Part shown: one piece after another, positions 1 through 7,107 of the stretch
Position numbering within the stretch: position 1 is the stretch's first letter
How the letters are laid out: every line of letters begins with the position of its first letter
Assembly: GCF_025465995.1 (NCBI RefSeq)
Contig: NZ_JANLNY010000030.1
Location: forward strand, 124,001-188,000
DNA length: 64,000 nucleotides
Reading direction: 5' to 3'
Origin: Pseudomonas sp. 5P_3.1_Bac2
GTDB taxonomy: Bacteria; Pseudomonadota; Gammaproteobacteria; Pseudomonadales; Pseudomonadaceae
Notes under the pieces: model-generated
Seen by the model: only the letters and a program-made list of their open reading frames with translations
The model's database searches: none
Told to the model about the DNA's origin: nothing
Made by a program: the position numbers and the translations under genes

Positions 1-222
1 TGGGTTATGGCACCCCTTGCGGGAACGGGCTCGAAGTATGCCCGTCACGCTTTTGAGACCGCTCCCCCAAGGGCAGCCCACTTCAATTAACAAGAGCTTG
101 TTGGCAGTACCGAGGCACAGGGTTTAACGCACGCGGGCAGGGCAGTCGTCCTGCAAATGCGTCACGTTGAATCACTAATTGCCAAGGCGCGCCGCGACTC
201 TTCAGAAGAGGACACCCTTGTA

Positions 223-1005
223 ATGAGCAAACCCATGATTGGCCTTCCCCTGTGCCGCTGGCAGCTAACCGACCGCGATATCGGTTGGTTTCATCTGGTC
301 GGTGAAAAGTACATCCAATCGGTCACCGGCTACGGCGCCTTCCCCCTGATGATCCCGGCCTACGGCGATGATCTGGATTTGGAAACCGTGCTGGATAACG
401 TCGACGGCATCATGTTCGGCGGCTCCCTCTCCAACGTTCACCCCAGCTTCTACGGTGACGACCATCCCGGCCTCGGCCAGGCCGATATCCCCCGCGATAA
501 AACCGTGCTGCGCCTGATGCGCGCCTGCATCGATCGCGGTATTCCATTCCTCGGCATCTGCCGTGGTGTGCAGGAGCTTAACGTGCTGCACGGTGGCACC
601 TTGCACCGCGAAGTGCACAAAGTCCCCGGCCGCCTCGACCACCGCGAACGCAAAGACGTCCCCGACGACGTGGCCTACGGCCCGATGCACGACGTGACCT
701 TCACCGAAGGCGGCATCATGCATCGCTTGATCGGCGAACGCGTGGTCAAGGTCAACTCCCTCCACGGCCAGGGCATCGACCGTTTGGGCGAAGGCCTGCA
801 AATTGAAGCGGTCGCTGAAGACGGCCAGATCGAAGCCGTCAGCGTGATCGGCGCGAAGGCGTTTGCCTTAGGCGTGCAGTGGCATCCGGAGTATCGCTAT
901 TGGGAGAAGAGCGATTACAACGCGCTGTTGCAGGCGTTTCATGATGCTTGTGTGGAGTATCAGGCTAGTAAGAAGCAGAAGAGGGTGGTGGCGGAGGTGG
1001 CATAG
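223..1005 (+). CDS. Gamma-glutamyl-GABA hydrolase family (PuuD/SpuA-like class I glutamine amidotransferase)
   Basis: A 260-residue cytoplasmic protein of the peptidase C26 / class I glutamine amidotransferase fold. In polyamine catabolism this family releases GABA from gamma-glutamyl-GABA. The nucleophile elbow is visible as FLGICRGVQELN, with Cys followed by the Arg-Gly typical of PuuD-like enzymes, and the catalytic His-x-Glu is seen in QWHPEYRY near the C-terminus. The ATG at 223 is chosen because conserved sequence (MSKPMIGLPL) begins there, behind a GAAGAGGA purine tract. An in-frame ATG at 157 would add a 22-residue leader with no family resemblance. The gene stands alone here; partners such as a gamma-glutamylpolyamine synthetase may lie upstream of the window. 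A GABA-permease-like gene lies about 4 kb downstream. The family is clear; the exact substrate is inferred. Confidence 0.85.
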   Translation: MSKPMIGLPLCRWQLTDRDIGWFHLVGEKYIQSVTGYGAFPLMIPAYGDDLDLETVLDNVDGIMFGGSLSNVHPSFYGDDHPGLGQADIPRDKTVLRLMRACIDRGIPFLGICRGVQELNVLHGGTLHREVHKVPGRLDHRERKDVPDDVAYGPMHDVTFTEGGIMHRLIGERVVKVNSLHGQGIDRLGEGLQIEAVAEDGQIEAVSVIGAKAFALGVQWHPEYRYWEKSDYNALLQAFHDACVEYQASKKQKRVVAEVA

Positions 1006-1014
1006 ATAGTGACT

Positions 1015-1067
1015 CTTCTATGAATGTAAAAGCCCGCCATTTTGGCGGGCTTTTACATTCATAGAAG
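1015..1067. terminator. Perfect 25-bp inverted repeat, likely bidirectional terminator
   Basis: Two 25-nt arms (1015-1039 and 1043-1067) are exact reverse complements around a TTT loop. The GC core (AGCCCGCC/GGCGGGCT) is flanked by AAAA and TTTT tracts, so it can work as a rho-independent terminator on both strands. It lies between the convergent amidotransferase and ApeA-like genes and ends 2 bp before the latter's stop codon. Confidence 0.85.
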
Positions 1068-1069
1068 CT

Positions 1070-2341
1070 TTAAAAATTGTCAATTAATAGATTTGCCTTT
1101 TTACTTATTAAAGCTATTTCATCCTGTGTAAATCCGATATCTTTTAGGATGTTTAAGGTGATGAAGTCTTTTAGTCTTTTGTTTAGCAAGTATAGTTCAA
1201 ATCCGTAAGCTGATTTTGCTTTTATTTTTTCATTGTAGTGGGTGAGATAGTTTCTTGTGTTTGTTGTTGTATCTAAAAAGTCACCTAGATCGAATTTGAA
1301 CAAGTGTGTGAAGGGTGTGGTGAGCGCTTCTATTCGGTTTCTGAAGTTTATGTTTTTTGTTTTTGATATGTTTCGTTGGTACGATTCACTAGCCTGTGAT
1401 AGTGAAAGAAATGTGCTCTCCATATATCTGTGTGTTCCGTTGAGGGTTGAGATATATAGCCAGAATGAAGGGGTGGATGTTTCGTACAATTCAAGAAATT
1501 TATTAATTTTAGCTTCAAGCGTTTTTAAGACTTCTGATGTAGTGAATAAGACATGTTCTTTTTTAGTTTCTGCTGTTTCTGCTACTGAGGGAGGGCTTTC
1601 ATAGTACCAGCTAACAGGAAACGGATATTCAGTTTCTTCGGCTTCGAGCCCGGTGATAAGTGTAGCCTTAATGTTTTTTATAGTAACTGTTTTCTGGATG
1701 GCGAAAGTTAAAAAATCTTGAATTTTCCTGATTAATCGAACTGCGTTCTCCATGTCTATTGGGTGTGTCGGTTCAATTTCAAAATAGGTAATCTGTCTTG
1801 AGTTTATCTCGGTTTTTAAAATAATTGGTCTGTTTGTGAATCCAATATTAAAAGCTCCTATATTGGTAAGTTCGGCTTGTATTTTTTCTGGCAAATTGTA
1901 CTCAATGAGGAAGTTGTTTTGATTTTGTGTATGTGTTCTCTTAAATCCTGATATGTCCACCCATGATTCGGTGTTGGTAAATTCAAATCGTATTTTCTTA
2001 TATTTTGGGGTGGGGTTTAAATCGTCAAAAGCTACTCCTAATATAACTCTTTGAGGTTTAATTATTGAGCTCGTTATGCCGCTATTGAAGCTCATGTTGT
2101 TTTTCTTGTAGTGGCAGTTGTAAAGGGTTGCGTAGTCGTCTGTATCTATGTTTCCGCAGATTGTAAAATTGGTTTCTAGGTTTCCTTCGAGGAATTTATA
2201 TTGATCTTCATCAAGGCTTCCAATTATTTCTAGTTCGCACGTGCCACCGTTTTTTATGGTCAGTATTCCTGACGCTTTATGATCCTCACACCCTGCTTTC
2301 CAGAAAAATCCTTTTCTGATAATTGGCTCCGGTACGTACAT
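1070..2341 (-). CDS. ApeA-like anti-phage HEPN protein
   Basis: A 423-residue protein resembling the ApeA family, in which a beta-rich ApeA N-terminal domain (about residues 1-210) is joined to a helical HEPN domain (about 250-420). The HEPN ribonuclease signature R-x4-H is present as RNYLTH, residues 363-368. ApeA is a single-gene anti-phage system, and HEPN proteins of this type are thought to cut RNA and cause abortive infection. The gene is strikingly AT-rich (many Lys, Asn, Ile and Thr codons ending in A/T) against GC-rich neighbours, which indicates recent transfer. AGGAG sits four bases before the ATG. It has no operon partner, as expected for a stand-alone system. The assignment rests on overall resemblance and the HEPN motif, so an uncharacterised HEPN relative is possible. 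Confidence 0.7.
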   Translation of the reverse strand: MYVPEPIIRKGFFWKAGCEDHKASGILTIKNGGTCELEIIGSLDEDQYKFLEGNLETNFTICGNIDTDDYATLYNCHYKKNNMSFNSGITSSIIKPQRVILGVAFDDLNPTPKYKKIRFEFTNTESWVDISGFKRTHTQNQNNFLIEYNLPEKIQAELTNIGAFNIGFTNRPIILKTEINSRQITYFEIEPTHPIDMENAVRLIRKIQDFLTFAIQKTVTIKNIKATLITGLEAEETEYPFPVSWYYESPPSVAETAETKKEHVLFTTSEVLKTLEAKINKFLELYETSTPSFWLYISTLNGTHRYMESTFLSLSQASESYQRNISKTKNINFRNRIEALTTPFTHLFKFDLGDFLDTTTNTRNYLTHYNEKIKAKSAYGFELYLLNKRLKDFITLNILKDIGFTQDEIALISKKANLLIDNF

Positions 2342-2454
2342 AGCTCTCCTTTAAATTTAATTTTTTGAATGATAAGTGAGTTGATGGATAACGCCGCAGG
2401 CTTGTCCACAATGTCTTTAATTTTTCTCGTATTTATCATGTGTTCTTGCGAATG

Positions 2455-2700
2455 CCTTTCGCCTTTACGGCGAGTCACTTTCTCTTGCTTGCCCAAGAGA
2501 AAGTAACCAAAGAGAAGGGCACCCCGGCATTCGGGTTTGCCGGCTGCGCGGGCAAACTTCCCTCGTTGCGGTATTGCTCCGGGGGCCGGTTCGCAAGGGC
2601 CATCCATGGCCCTGCAAACCTCTCGCCGCATCCATGCGGCTCGTCCCCCTACACAACACCTCCACTCGGCCTGCTGACGGGGCTCGCGGTGTTTTCTCGC
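2455..2700. repeat. Pseudomonas-type dispersed intergenic repeat with ACTTTCTCTTG inverted arms
   Basis: Non-coding stretch upstream of the ApeA-like gene. It contains a perfect 11-bp inverted repeat (ACTTTCTCTTG at 2477-2487, CAAGAGAAAGT at 2494-2504) followed by GC-rich sequence with no credible gene. The conceptual translations on both strands resemble spurious hypothetical proteins that I recall being predicted repeatedly in Pseudomonas genomes, which suggests a multi-copy element. Boundaries are approximate. The rest of the 2342-2824 gap holds the AT-rich ApeA promoter side and a REP. Confidence 0.5.
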
Positions 2701-2703
2701 TCC

Positions 2704-2734
2704 GTAGGGTGCATGCGCCTGCGGCGCATGCACC
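2704..2734 (+). repeat. GTAG-headed REP, subfamily A (single)
   Basis: GTAG is followed by a perfect 12-bp palindrome (GGTGCATGCGCC, TGC loop, GGCGCATGCACC). The GTAG head plus stem is the hallmark of RAYT-associated REP sequences. The spacer downstream (2735-2776) resembles that of the complete element at 3643, and a weak GCACTA/TAGTGC hairpin near 2777-2792 may be a decayed right half. Confidence 0.7.
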
Positions 2735-2824
2735 ATGGTTATGTGGCCACGGTTTGGGGCGCGGATTGGTGTTGGGGCACTAGTATTAGTGCGCTTGGTG
2801 GACTTTTATGTATATGCCATTTGC

Positions 2825-3439
2825 TTACATTGATTCTATCTCGCGCATCCGGCGAACATACTCTTCGTACGGCGGACTATCGTTATTCAACTGCTGAATG
2901 AGCTGTTGCTTGTACTGGTCTTTACTAAGTGCGGTGTTCTCTTGGTGGATTGGAACGCCGTGGCCGGCTCTCAACACCTCAAGGGCATCGGAAAATATCT
3001 CAGCGGACGATTGCGTCCTGAAGAATACTCGCCTTGCCGTAAATCCTGGTGATTGCCGAATAATTACGGCAAATCTGCCCTCACGCATATTCTTTTTCAT
3101 GACCATTGAAGGCAGCAGCGTATCAAGATAGATGTGCTGTCCAGCGGCTATAGTCTTGCTATTACTAGCACCAATAACCACTGCGGCACCGTATACAGGA
3201 ATCGCAGTGCCTGAATAGCTGCCAGTTGTAATGCTGCCATCGGAAAGCACAATGGCTTTGTCTGTTATCAAAATCGACTGCGTTTTTTGATCTCCGTAGT
3301 CTTCATGGAATCCACGCTCAACAATGGCCACAGCTTGATCCCAAGTCATGTTACCTGCGGATGGAGAGTACCCGATATTGGAGTGCCCACAGCCCGCAAG
3401 TAAAACGATAGCCAAGCTAGATACCAGCGCCTTTAACAT
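2825..3439 (-). CDS. Putative outer-membrane lipoprotein, unknown function
   Basis: A 204-residue protein with a lipoprotein signal (MLKALVSSLAIVLLAGC). LLAGC is a lipobox and would place Cys15 at the mature N-terminus. The following 190 residues are soluble, with alternating beta-type segments in the first half (TQSILITDKAIVLSDGSI) and a charged, helical C-terminal tail (KDQYKQQLIQQLNN...EEYVRRMREIESM). I do not recognise a family. GGAGG lies six bases before the ATG at 3439; an ATG directly upstream (3442) would have only a three-base spacing. It is flanked by repeats on both sides and has no operon partner, so context gives no functional clue. Confidence 0.75.
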   Translation of the reverse strand: MLKALVSSLAIVLLAGCGHSNIGYSPSAGNMTWDQAVAIVERGFHEDYGDQKTQSILITDKAIVLSDGSITTGSYSGTAIPVYGAAVVIGASNSKTIAAGQHIYLDTLLPSMVMKKNMREGRFAVIIRQSPGFTARRVFFRTQSSAEIFSDALEVLRAGHGVPIHQENTALSKDQYKQQLIQQLNNDSPPYEEYVRRMREIESM

Positions 3440-3529
3440 CATATGCCTCCAATTACACGTGTTTAGCAGAGCGTAGGGTGGGTGGCGCTCCATTCATCCC
3501 CTATTTGTGAATACAACACAGTGGTGTGT

Positions 3530-3626
3530 GGCGCATGCACCATGGTCACTTGGCCTCGGTTTTGGGTACGGCGTGGTGCTGTGACACGCGGTGCAATATG
3601 CCGCTTCGCGGCTATTGGCACCCTAC
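3530..3626. repeat. Partial REPIN (left REP truncated, right REP intact)
   Basis: The left side keeps only the distal stem arm (GGCGCATGCACC, 3530-3541). The right side has a complete inverted REP, from GGTGCAATATGCC at 3590 to GGCACCCTAC ending at 3626, with CTAC as the inverted GTAG head. The spacer matches neighbouring copies loosely. It sits in the 660-bp gene-free stretch 3440-4101, which is mostly REP material. Confidence 0.65.
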
Positions 3627-3642
3627 GGGTGGTGGTGGACCC

Positions 3643-3757
3643 GTAGGGTGCATGCGCCTGTGGCGCATGCACCATGGTTATGTGGGTACGGTTTGGCGCG
3701 CTGCTTGGTGTTGCGGCACGCGGTGCAATACACCGCGCGGCGGCTATTGGCACTCTA
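3643..3757. repeat. REPIN, subfamily A (two inverted REPs)
   Basis: The left REP is GTAG (3643-3646) plus a perfect 12-bp stem with a TGT loop (to 3673). The right REP starts at GGTGCAATACACC (3722) and ends at a degenerate head, CTAA instead of CTAC (3754-3757). Total length is 115 bp. It is oriented tail to tail with the previous copy, whose CCCTAC end faces this GTAGGG across 16 bp. Confidence 0.7.
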
Positions 3758-3978
3758 AGGGTTATGGCGGACATAGGTCTTCCTTGAGGTCTTGTCTGAC
3801 AATAACTCGCAAAAGTGGCCTTATGCCATATAGCAATTGGTCGTGTTTGTTTAACTGTGCGCTTGTGGGCATTTCGTAGGGCGGGGCGCGTAGCTGGAGC
3901 TTTATCCGTCCACCGTTGTTGAGGGCGTGGGGCGGTGGTAAGGCGTGCGGTTACGACTGCTGGGTATTGCGGCACGCG

Positions 3979-4014
3979 GTGCAATACGCCGCGTTGCGGC
4001 TATTGGCACCCTAC
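3979..4014. repeat. REP half with CTAC end (degenerate REPIN 3875-4014)
   Basis: An inverted REP (GGTGCAATACGCC ... GGCACCCTAC) ends at 4014. The candidate left partner around 3875 (GTAGGGCGGGGCGC) has lost its palindrome, so only the right half is a confident call. Confidence 0.55.
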
Positions 4015-4051
4015 GAGGGGTAGGGATTGGGGAGGGCGGGGTTGGATCAGG

Positions 4052-4082
4052 CGCCAATGCCCTGTCAGGTAGGGCATTGGCG
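4052..4082. repeat. Perfect 12-bp hairpin downstream of the 4102-4635 gene
   Basis: CGCCAATGCCCT (4052-4063) and AGGGCATTGGCG (4071-4082) are exact reverse complements with a 7-nt loop. It lies 20 bp past the stop of the leftward gene. There is no T-tract, so it may be a stability hairpin or weak terminator rather than a classical one. Confidence 0.5.
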
Positions 4083-4101
4083 ATGCGGCTGAGGCGGGCT
4101 A

Positions 4102-4635
4102 TCAATAATCTTTAAGGGCGACGTCTTTGGCGGCGATGGGTTCGAGCAGCCATTCACTGTTGCCTTGGCCAAAGCCTGGGCCGCCGGGCACCATAAAGTA
4201 GCCGCTTACGCCCAATACGCCGTCGTCGTTACCATTTTTGCACACGCCAAATTTATCCCAACCCCAGACGTTGGCTTTGTCATCGTCGAGGCTGGCGAAG
4301 TAATAGGTGTCGCCGGTGCACATGGTCTCCCCGCTGGGGTCGCAGTCATCGTGGTAAACGTGCAGGGAGTCGTTATTACGCTGCACGCGTGGCAGGGCTT
4401 GGCCTGTGTCGCGGCTGCCGCACAGGGAAACATTCAATTGCACCAGCTTGTTGGGGTTGGCCGTTAGGAACTCATCCAGGGCGTCGACATCGGCGCGGCT
4501 ATCAATCTCAACCTCAAAGGTTTTGATTTTGTTTTTCTGCAGGTTCAGGGCGTCAGGAAAAAAGATCGTGACCACGCCCGCAGCGCTCGCCAAAACCCCC
4601 AACAAAGACCCAATCTTTACGGCCAATTTCTTCAT
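4102..4635 (-). CDS. Membrane-anchored or secreted protein of unknown function
   Basis: A 177-residue protein with an N-terminal hydrophobic segment (GSLLGVLASAAGVVTIFF, about 9-26) that could be a signal anchor or uncleaved signal. The remainder is acidic and extracytoplasmic in character, with four Cys residues (LCGS, DDCDP, TMCTG, GVCKN) that could form two disulfides, and a Gly-rich C-terminal part (MVPGGPGFGQGNS). GAGGG precedes the ATG by five bases, supporting the start. No family recognised. It is isolated between repeats and the gabP-like gene. The disulfide idea is inference from the Cys pattern. Confidence 0.7.
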   Translation of the reverse strand: MKKLAVKIGSLLGVLASAAGVVTIFFPDALNLQKNKIKTFEVEIDSRADVDALDEFLTANPNKLVQLNVSLCGSRDTGQALPRVQRNNDSLHVYHDDCDPSGETMCTGDTYYFASLDDDKANVWGWDKFGVCKNGNDDGVLGVSGYFMVPGGPGFGQGNSEWLLEPIAAKDVALKDY

Positions 4636-5147
4636 CGTGCCCTCTGTGCAATGACTTCTTATAGGTAGTGCGGCCGGCTTACAGCCGTTGCAGCTCGATG
4701 CCCAAGGTGGATGTTGGCGTTAGCAGGCAAAGAGTGGCCCTATGATGGCATAACGGCGCCCTGATTTTGTTGGATTGTCTGTCTATATGGATCTGGCTTG
4801 CCCTTGGCTGAGTGACGGCATTAGGGCGTGTCCGTGACCGGCTTATCCTCCTTTAGTCGTATAGCTTCGTCTGGGACAAAAGCGGCTTGGGTTTAGGGCG
4901 TGCGATCTGAGCCTTATGGGCTGGGGCTTACAAGACTTTGACCTGGATGGCGGGGCTGAGTCCGTGGGGAGCATTTGGCAATGTGGTTAATATTTTCTTC
5001 TAAGTGGCTGAAATTTTTTACAGCGGTGGCGGGTCGGATACCCATCGGCAGCAGCCGACTGCAAGCCGTGCAGCTCAATACGGCCGTAGACGAGCGGGCC
5101 CACAAGGCCGGCTGAGACTACCCAATAACAATTAAAGGGCCATCCCC
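4636..5147. other. Gene-free interval upstream of the GABA permease gene
   Basis: About 510 bp without a supportable gene. Short open frames here lack ribosome-binding sites and family resemblance. I see no clear sigma-54 element or strong hairpin. It presumably contains the promoters for the two divergent flanking genes. Confidence 0.5.
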
Positions 5148-6596
5148 ATGTCAAAAGTTGTTCTCGCCTCCCAACTCAAATCTCAGGGCAGCACCTCACT
5201 GGCGCCGGGCCTCAAGCAGCGACACGTGACCATGTTGTCGATTGCCGGGGTGATCGGTGCCGGGCTGTTTGTCGGCTCCGGCCATGCCATTGCCGCCGCT
5301 GGCCCTGCGGTTTTACTCGCCTATTTGATTGCCGGCACCTTGGTGGTGTTGGTGATGCGCATGCTCGGTGAAATGGCCGTGGCCTCGCCGGATACCGGAT
5401 CGTTCTCTACCTATGCGGATCGTGCCATCGGGCCCTGGGCGGGCTTCACCATCGGCTGGCTGTATTGGTGGTTCTGGGTGTTGGTGATTCCACTGGAAGC
5501 CATCGCTGCTGCGGCCATTTTGAACGCCTGGTTCCCGCTGATTGATACCTGGGTGTTTGCCTTGGCGGTGACGCTGCTGCTAACCGTAACCAACCTGTTT
5601 AGCGTGGCCCGTTACGGCGAGTTTGAGTTCTGGTTTGCCTTGCTCAAGGTGATCGCCATCATTGCCTTTATTGCGCTGGGTGCGCTGGCCATGGGCGGCG
5701 CGCTGCCGGATAGCCACGTCAGCGGCTTGGGCAACTTGATGAGCAGCTTTGGCGGGTTTTTCCCCAATGGCTATGCCGCTGTGGTGGGGGCGCTGCTGAC
5801 CACCATGTTTAGTTTTATGGGCACCGAGATTGTCACCATCGCCGCTGCTGAATCGAAGGACCCGGCCAAGCAAATCACCCGCGCCACCAACTCGGTGATC
5901 TGGCGTATCGCCCTGTTTTATCTGGTGTCGATCTTTATGGTGATTTCCATCGTGCCGTGGAATGACCTGCAATTGATTGAGGTGGGCTCGTACCAGCGCG
6001 CACTGGAGTTGCTGAACATTCCCCACGCCAAGTTGATTGTGGATGTGGTGGTCTTGATCGCGGTGGCCAGCTGTTTGAACTCGGCGATTTACACCTCCTC
6101 GCGCATGGTCTTCTCCCTGGCCAAACGTGGCGATGCCCCGGCGCGCTTGGGCCGCACCAATGCACAACACGTACCGCGCGCGGCGGTGTTGGCCAGTACT
6201 GCGGTGGGCTTTTTGACCACCATCGCCAACTACTTTGCCCCGGATCAGGTGTTTACCTTCCTGTTGGCGACTTCGGGTGCGGTGGCCTTGTTGGTGTATT
6301 TGGTGATCGCCGTGGCGCAGTTGCGGATGCGTAAACAGTTGCTGGCCAGTGGCACGCCACCGCAGTTCCGCATGTGGTTGTACCCGTGGCTGACCTGGGC
6401 GGTGATCGTGTTTATCGTTGGCGCCCTGACCACCATGTTGATCATGCCCGAGCACAGCAGCGAGGTGCTGGGCACGGCGCTGCTGACGGTGTTGATCGTG
6501 TGCATCGGCATACTTAACGCCCGGCGCAAACGTAAGCTGGAAGGCAACCACAACCCAAGCCGCAACGTGCCATCGCCTAAGCCTCTGGCGCATTGA
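5148..6596 (+). CDS. gabP: GABA/amino-acid permease (APC superfamily)
   Basis: A 482-residue inner-membrane transporter of the amino acid permease family, most like GabP (proton-driven GABA uptake). The N-terminal LKQRHVTMLSIAGVIGAGLFVGSG is the family TM1 signature, and EMAVASPDTGSFSTYA and GTEIVTIAAAESKDP are conserved loop motifs. About 12 hydrophobic segments are visible and the length is normal. The start at 5148 has only a weak purine tract. The nearby PuuD-like hydrolase would release GABA, which makes GABA a sensible substrate, but related permeases for proline, aromatic or basic amino acids look alike, so substrate specificity is inferred. Confidence 0.75.
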   Translation: MSKVVLASQLKSQGSTSLAPGLKQRHVTMLSIAGVIGAGLFVGSGHAIAAAGPAVLLAYLIAGTLVVLVMRMLGEMAVASPDTGSFSTYADRAIGPWAGFTIGWLYWWFWVLVIPLEAIAAAAILNAWFPLIDTWVFALAVTLLLTVTNLFSVARYGEFEFWFALLKVIAIIAFIALGALAMGGALPDSHVSGLGNLMSSFGGFFPNGYAAVVGALLTTMFSFMGTEIVTIAAAESKDPAKQITRATNSVIWRIALFYLVSIFMVISIVPWNDLQLIEVGSYQRALELLNIPHAKLIVDVVVLIAVASCLNSAIYTSSRMVFSLAKRGDAPARLGRTNAQHVPRAAVLASTAVGFLTTIANYFAPDQVFTFLLATSGAVALLVYLVIAVAQLRMRKQLLASGTPPQFRMWLYPWLTWAVIVFIVGALTTMLIMPEHSSEVLGTALLTVLIVCIGILNARRKRKLEGNHNPSRNVPSPKPLAH

Positions 6597-6608
6597 CCTA
6601 AGAGGTCG

Positions 6609-6640
6609 GGTGCAATACGCCGCTGCATGGCTGTTGCACC
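6609..6640. repeat. Single REP, subfamily B, degenerate head
   Basis: GGTGCAATACGCCGC ... GGCTGTTGCACC forms the right-hand REP stem found in the two complete copies downstream. The terminal CTAC head has become CTTG. It begins 13 bp after the permease stop and could protect or end that transcript. Confidence 0.55.
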
Positions 6641-6685
6641 TTGCGGAGGATCGGCAATTCCTGCCTTGAAACGTCGGCGATCCGG

Positions 6686-6802
6686 GTAGGGTGCAATCGC
6701 CGCACAGGCGCTTGCACCGTGGTGTCGTGGCGAGGTTTGGTGTGTGGTGTGGGGTTGCGATGTGTTGGTGCAATACGCCGCTGCGCAGCTGTTGCACCCT
6801 AC
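6686..6802. repeat. REPIN, subfamily B, copy 1 (117 bp)
   Basis: It starts with GTAG (6686-6689), continues with a near-palindromic stem (GGTGCAATCGCC ... GGCGCTTGCACC), a spacer of about 50 bp, an inverted REP, and ends with CTAC (6799-6802). It is exactly the same length as copy 2 at 6934 and clearly homologous along the spacer (GAGGTTTGGTGTGTGGTGTG). Confidence 0.75.
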
Positions 6803-6855
6803 GCGATTGCGTTGGCTGCGCACCAATCCCACCCACCACCGAAACCGCATCCTGC

Positions 6856-6885
6856 GTAGGGTGGACAACGCGAAGCTTGGCCACC
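6856..6885. repeat. GTAGGGTGGACAACGCGAAG-type dispersed repeat
   Basis: A GTAG-headed sequence of a different body (GTAGGGTGGACAACGCGAAG, then CTTGGCCACC). Closely similar intergenic sequences are common in pseudomonads. It sits between the two 117-bp REPINs. A related GTAGGGTGGGTGG start occurs near 3472. Confidence 0.45.
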
Positions 6886-6933
6886 ATTCACGCCGAGCCT
6901 CGGCGAAGCCTTCATGGTTGCGGTTTTAGCCGG

Positions 6934-7050
6934 GTAGGGTGCAAGCGCCGCACAGGCGCTTGCACCGTGGTTTCGTTGCGAGGTTTGTTGTGTGGTATGG
7001 GGTTTCGATGCGTTGGTGCAATACGCCGCTGCGCGGCTATTGCACCATAC
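6934..7050. repeat. REPIN, subfamily B, copy 2 (117 bp)
   Basis: GTAG (6934-6937), a perfect stem (GGTGCAAGCGCC, GCACA loop, GGCGCTTGCACC), a spacer, and an inverted REP ending in ATAC instead of CTAC. Same length and order as copy 1. The rest of the 6597-7107 gap is REP debris, including a CCTACG/CGTAGG pair at 7063-7089. Confidence 0.75.
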
Positions 7051-7107
7051 GGGAGAGCGCAACCTACGAGCGCGCGCAGCCTGCGTAGGAGTCCCAAATT
7101 ACGCGGT

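Noticed and set aside
2260..2736. Open frames on both strands across 2260-2901 resembling hypothetical proteins
   Set aside because: They run through a dispersed repeat and a REP, overlap each other and the ApeA-like gene start, and lack ribosome-binding sites. They look like translated repeats.
3463..3984. 173-residue leftward frame rich in Pro, Arg and Thr
   Set aside because: It translates the REPIN array; repeated HAPQAHAPYG-type peptides are products of REP palindromes.
5580..6887. 435-residue leftward frame opposite the permease gene
   Set aside because: Gln/His/Arg-rich translation typical of the antisense of a GC-rich membrane-protein gene, extending into REPINs; no family features.
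7063..7089. CCTACG/CGTAGG inverted pair as a separate mobile element
   Set aside because: Too short and imperfect between the arms; treated as REP debris beside the 117-bp REPIN.
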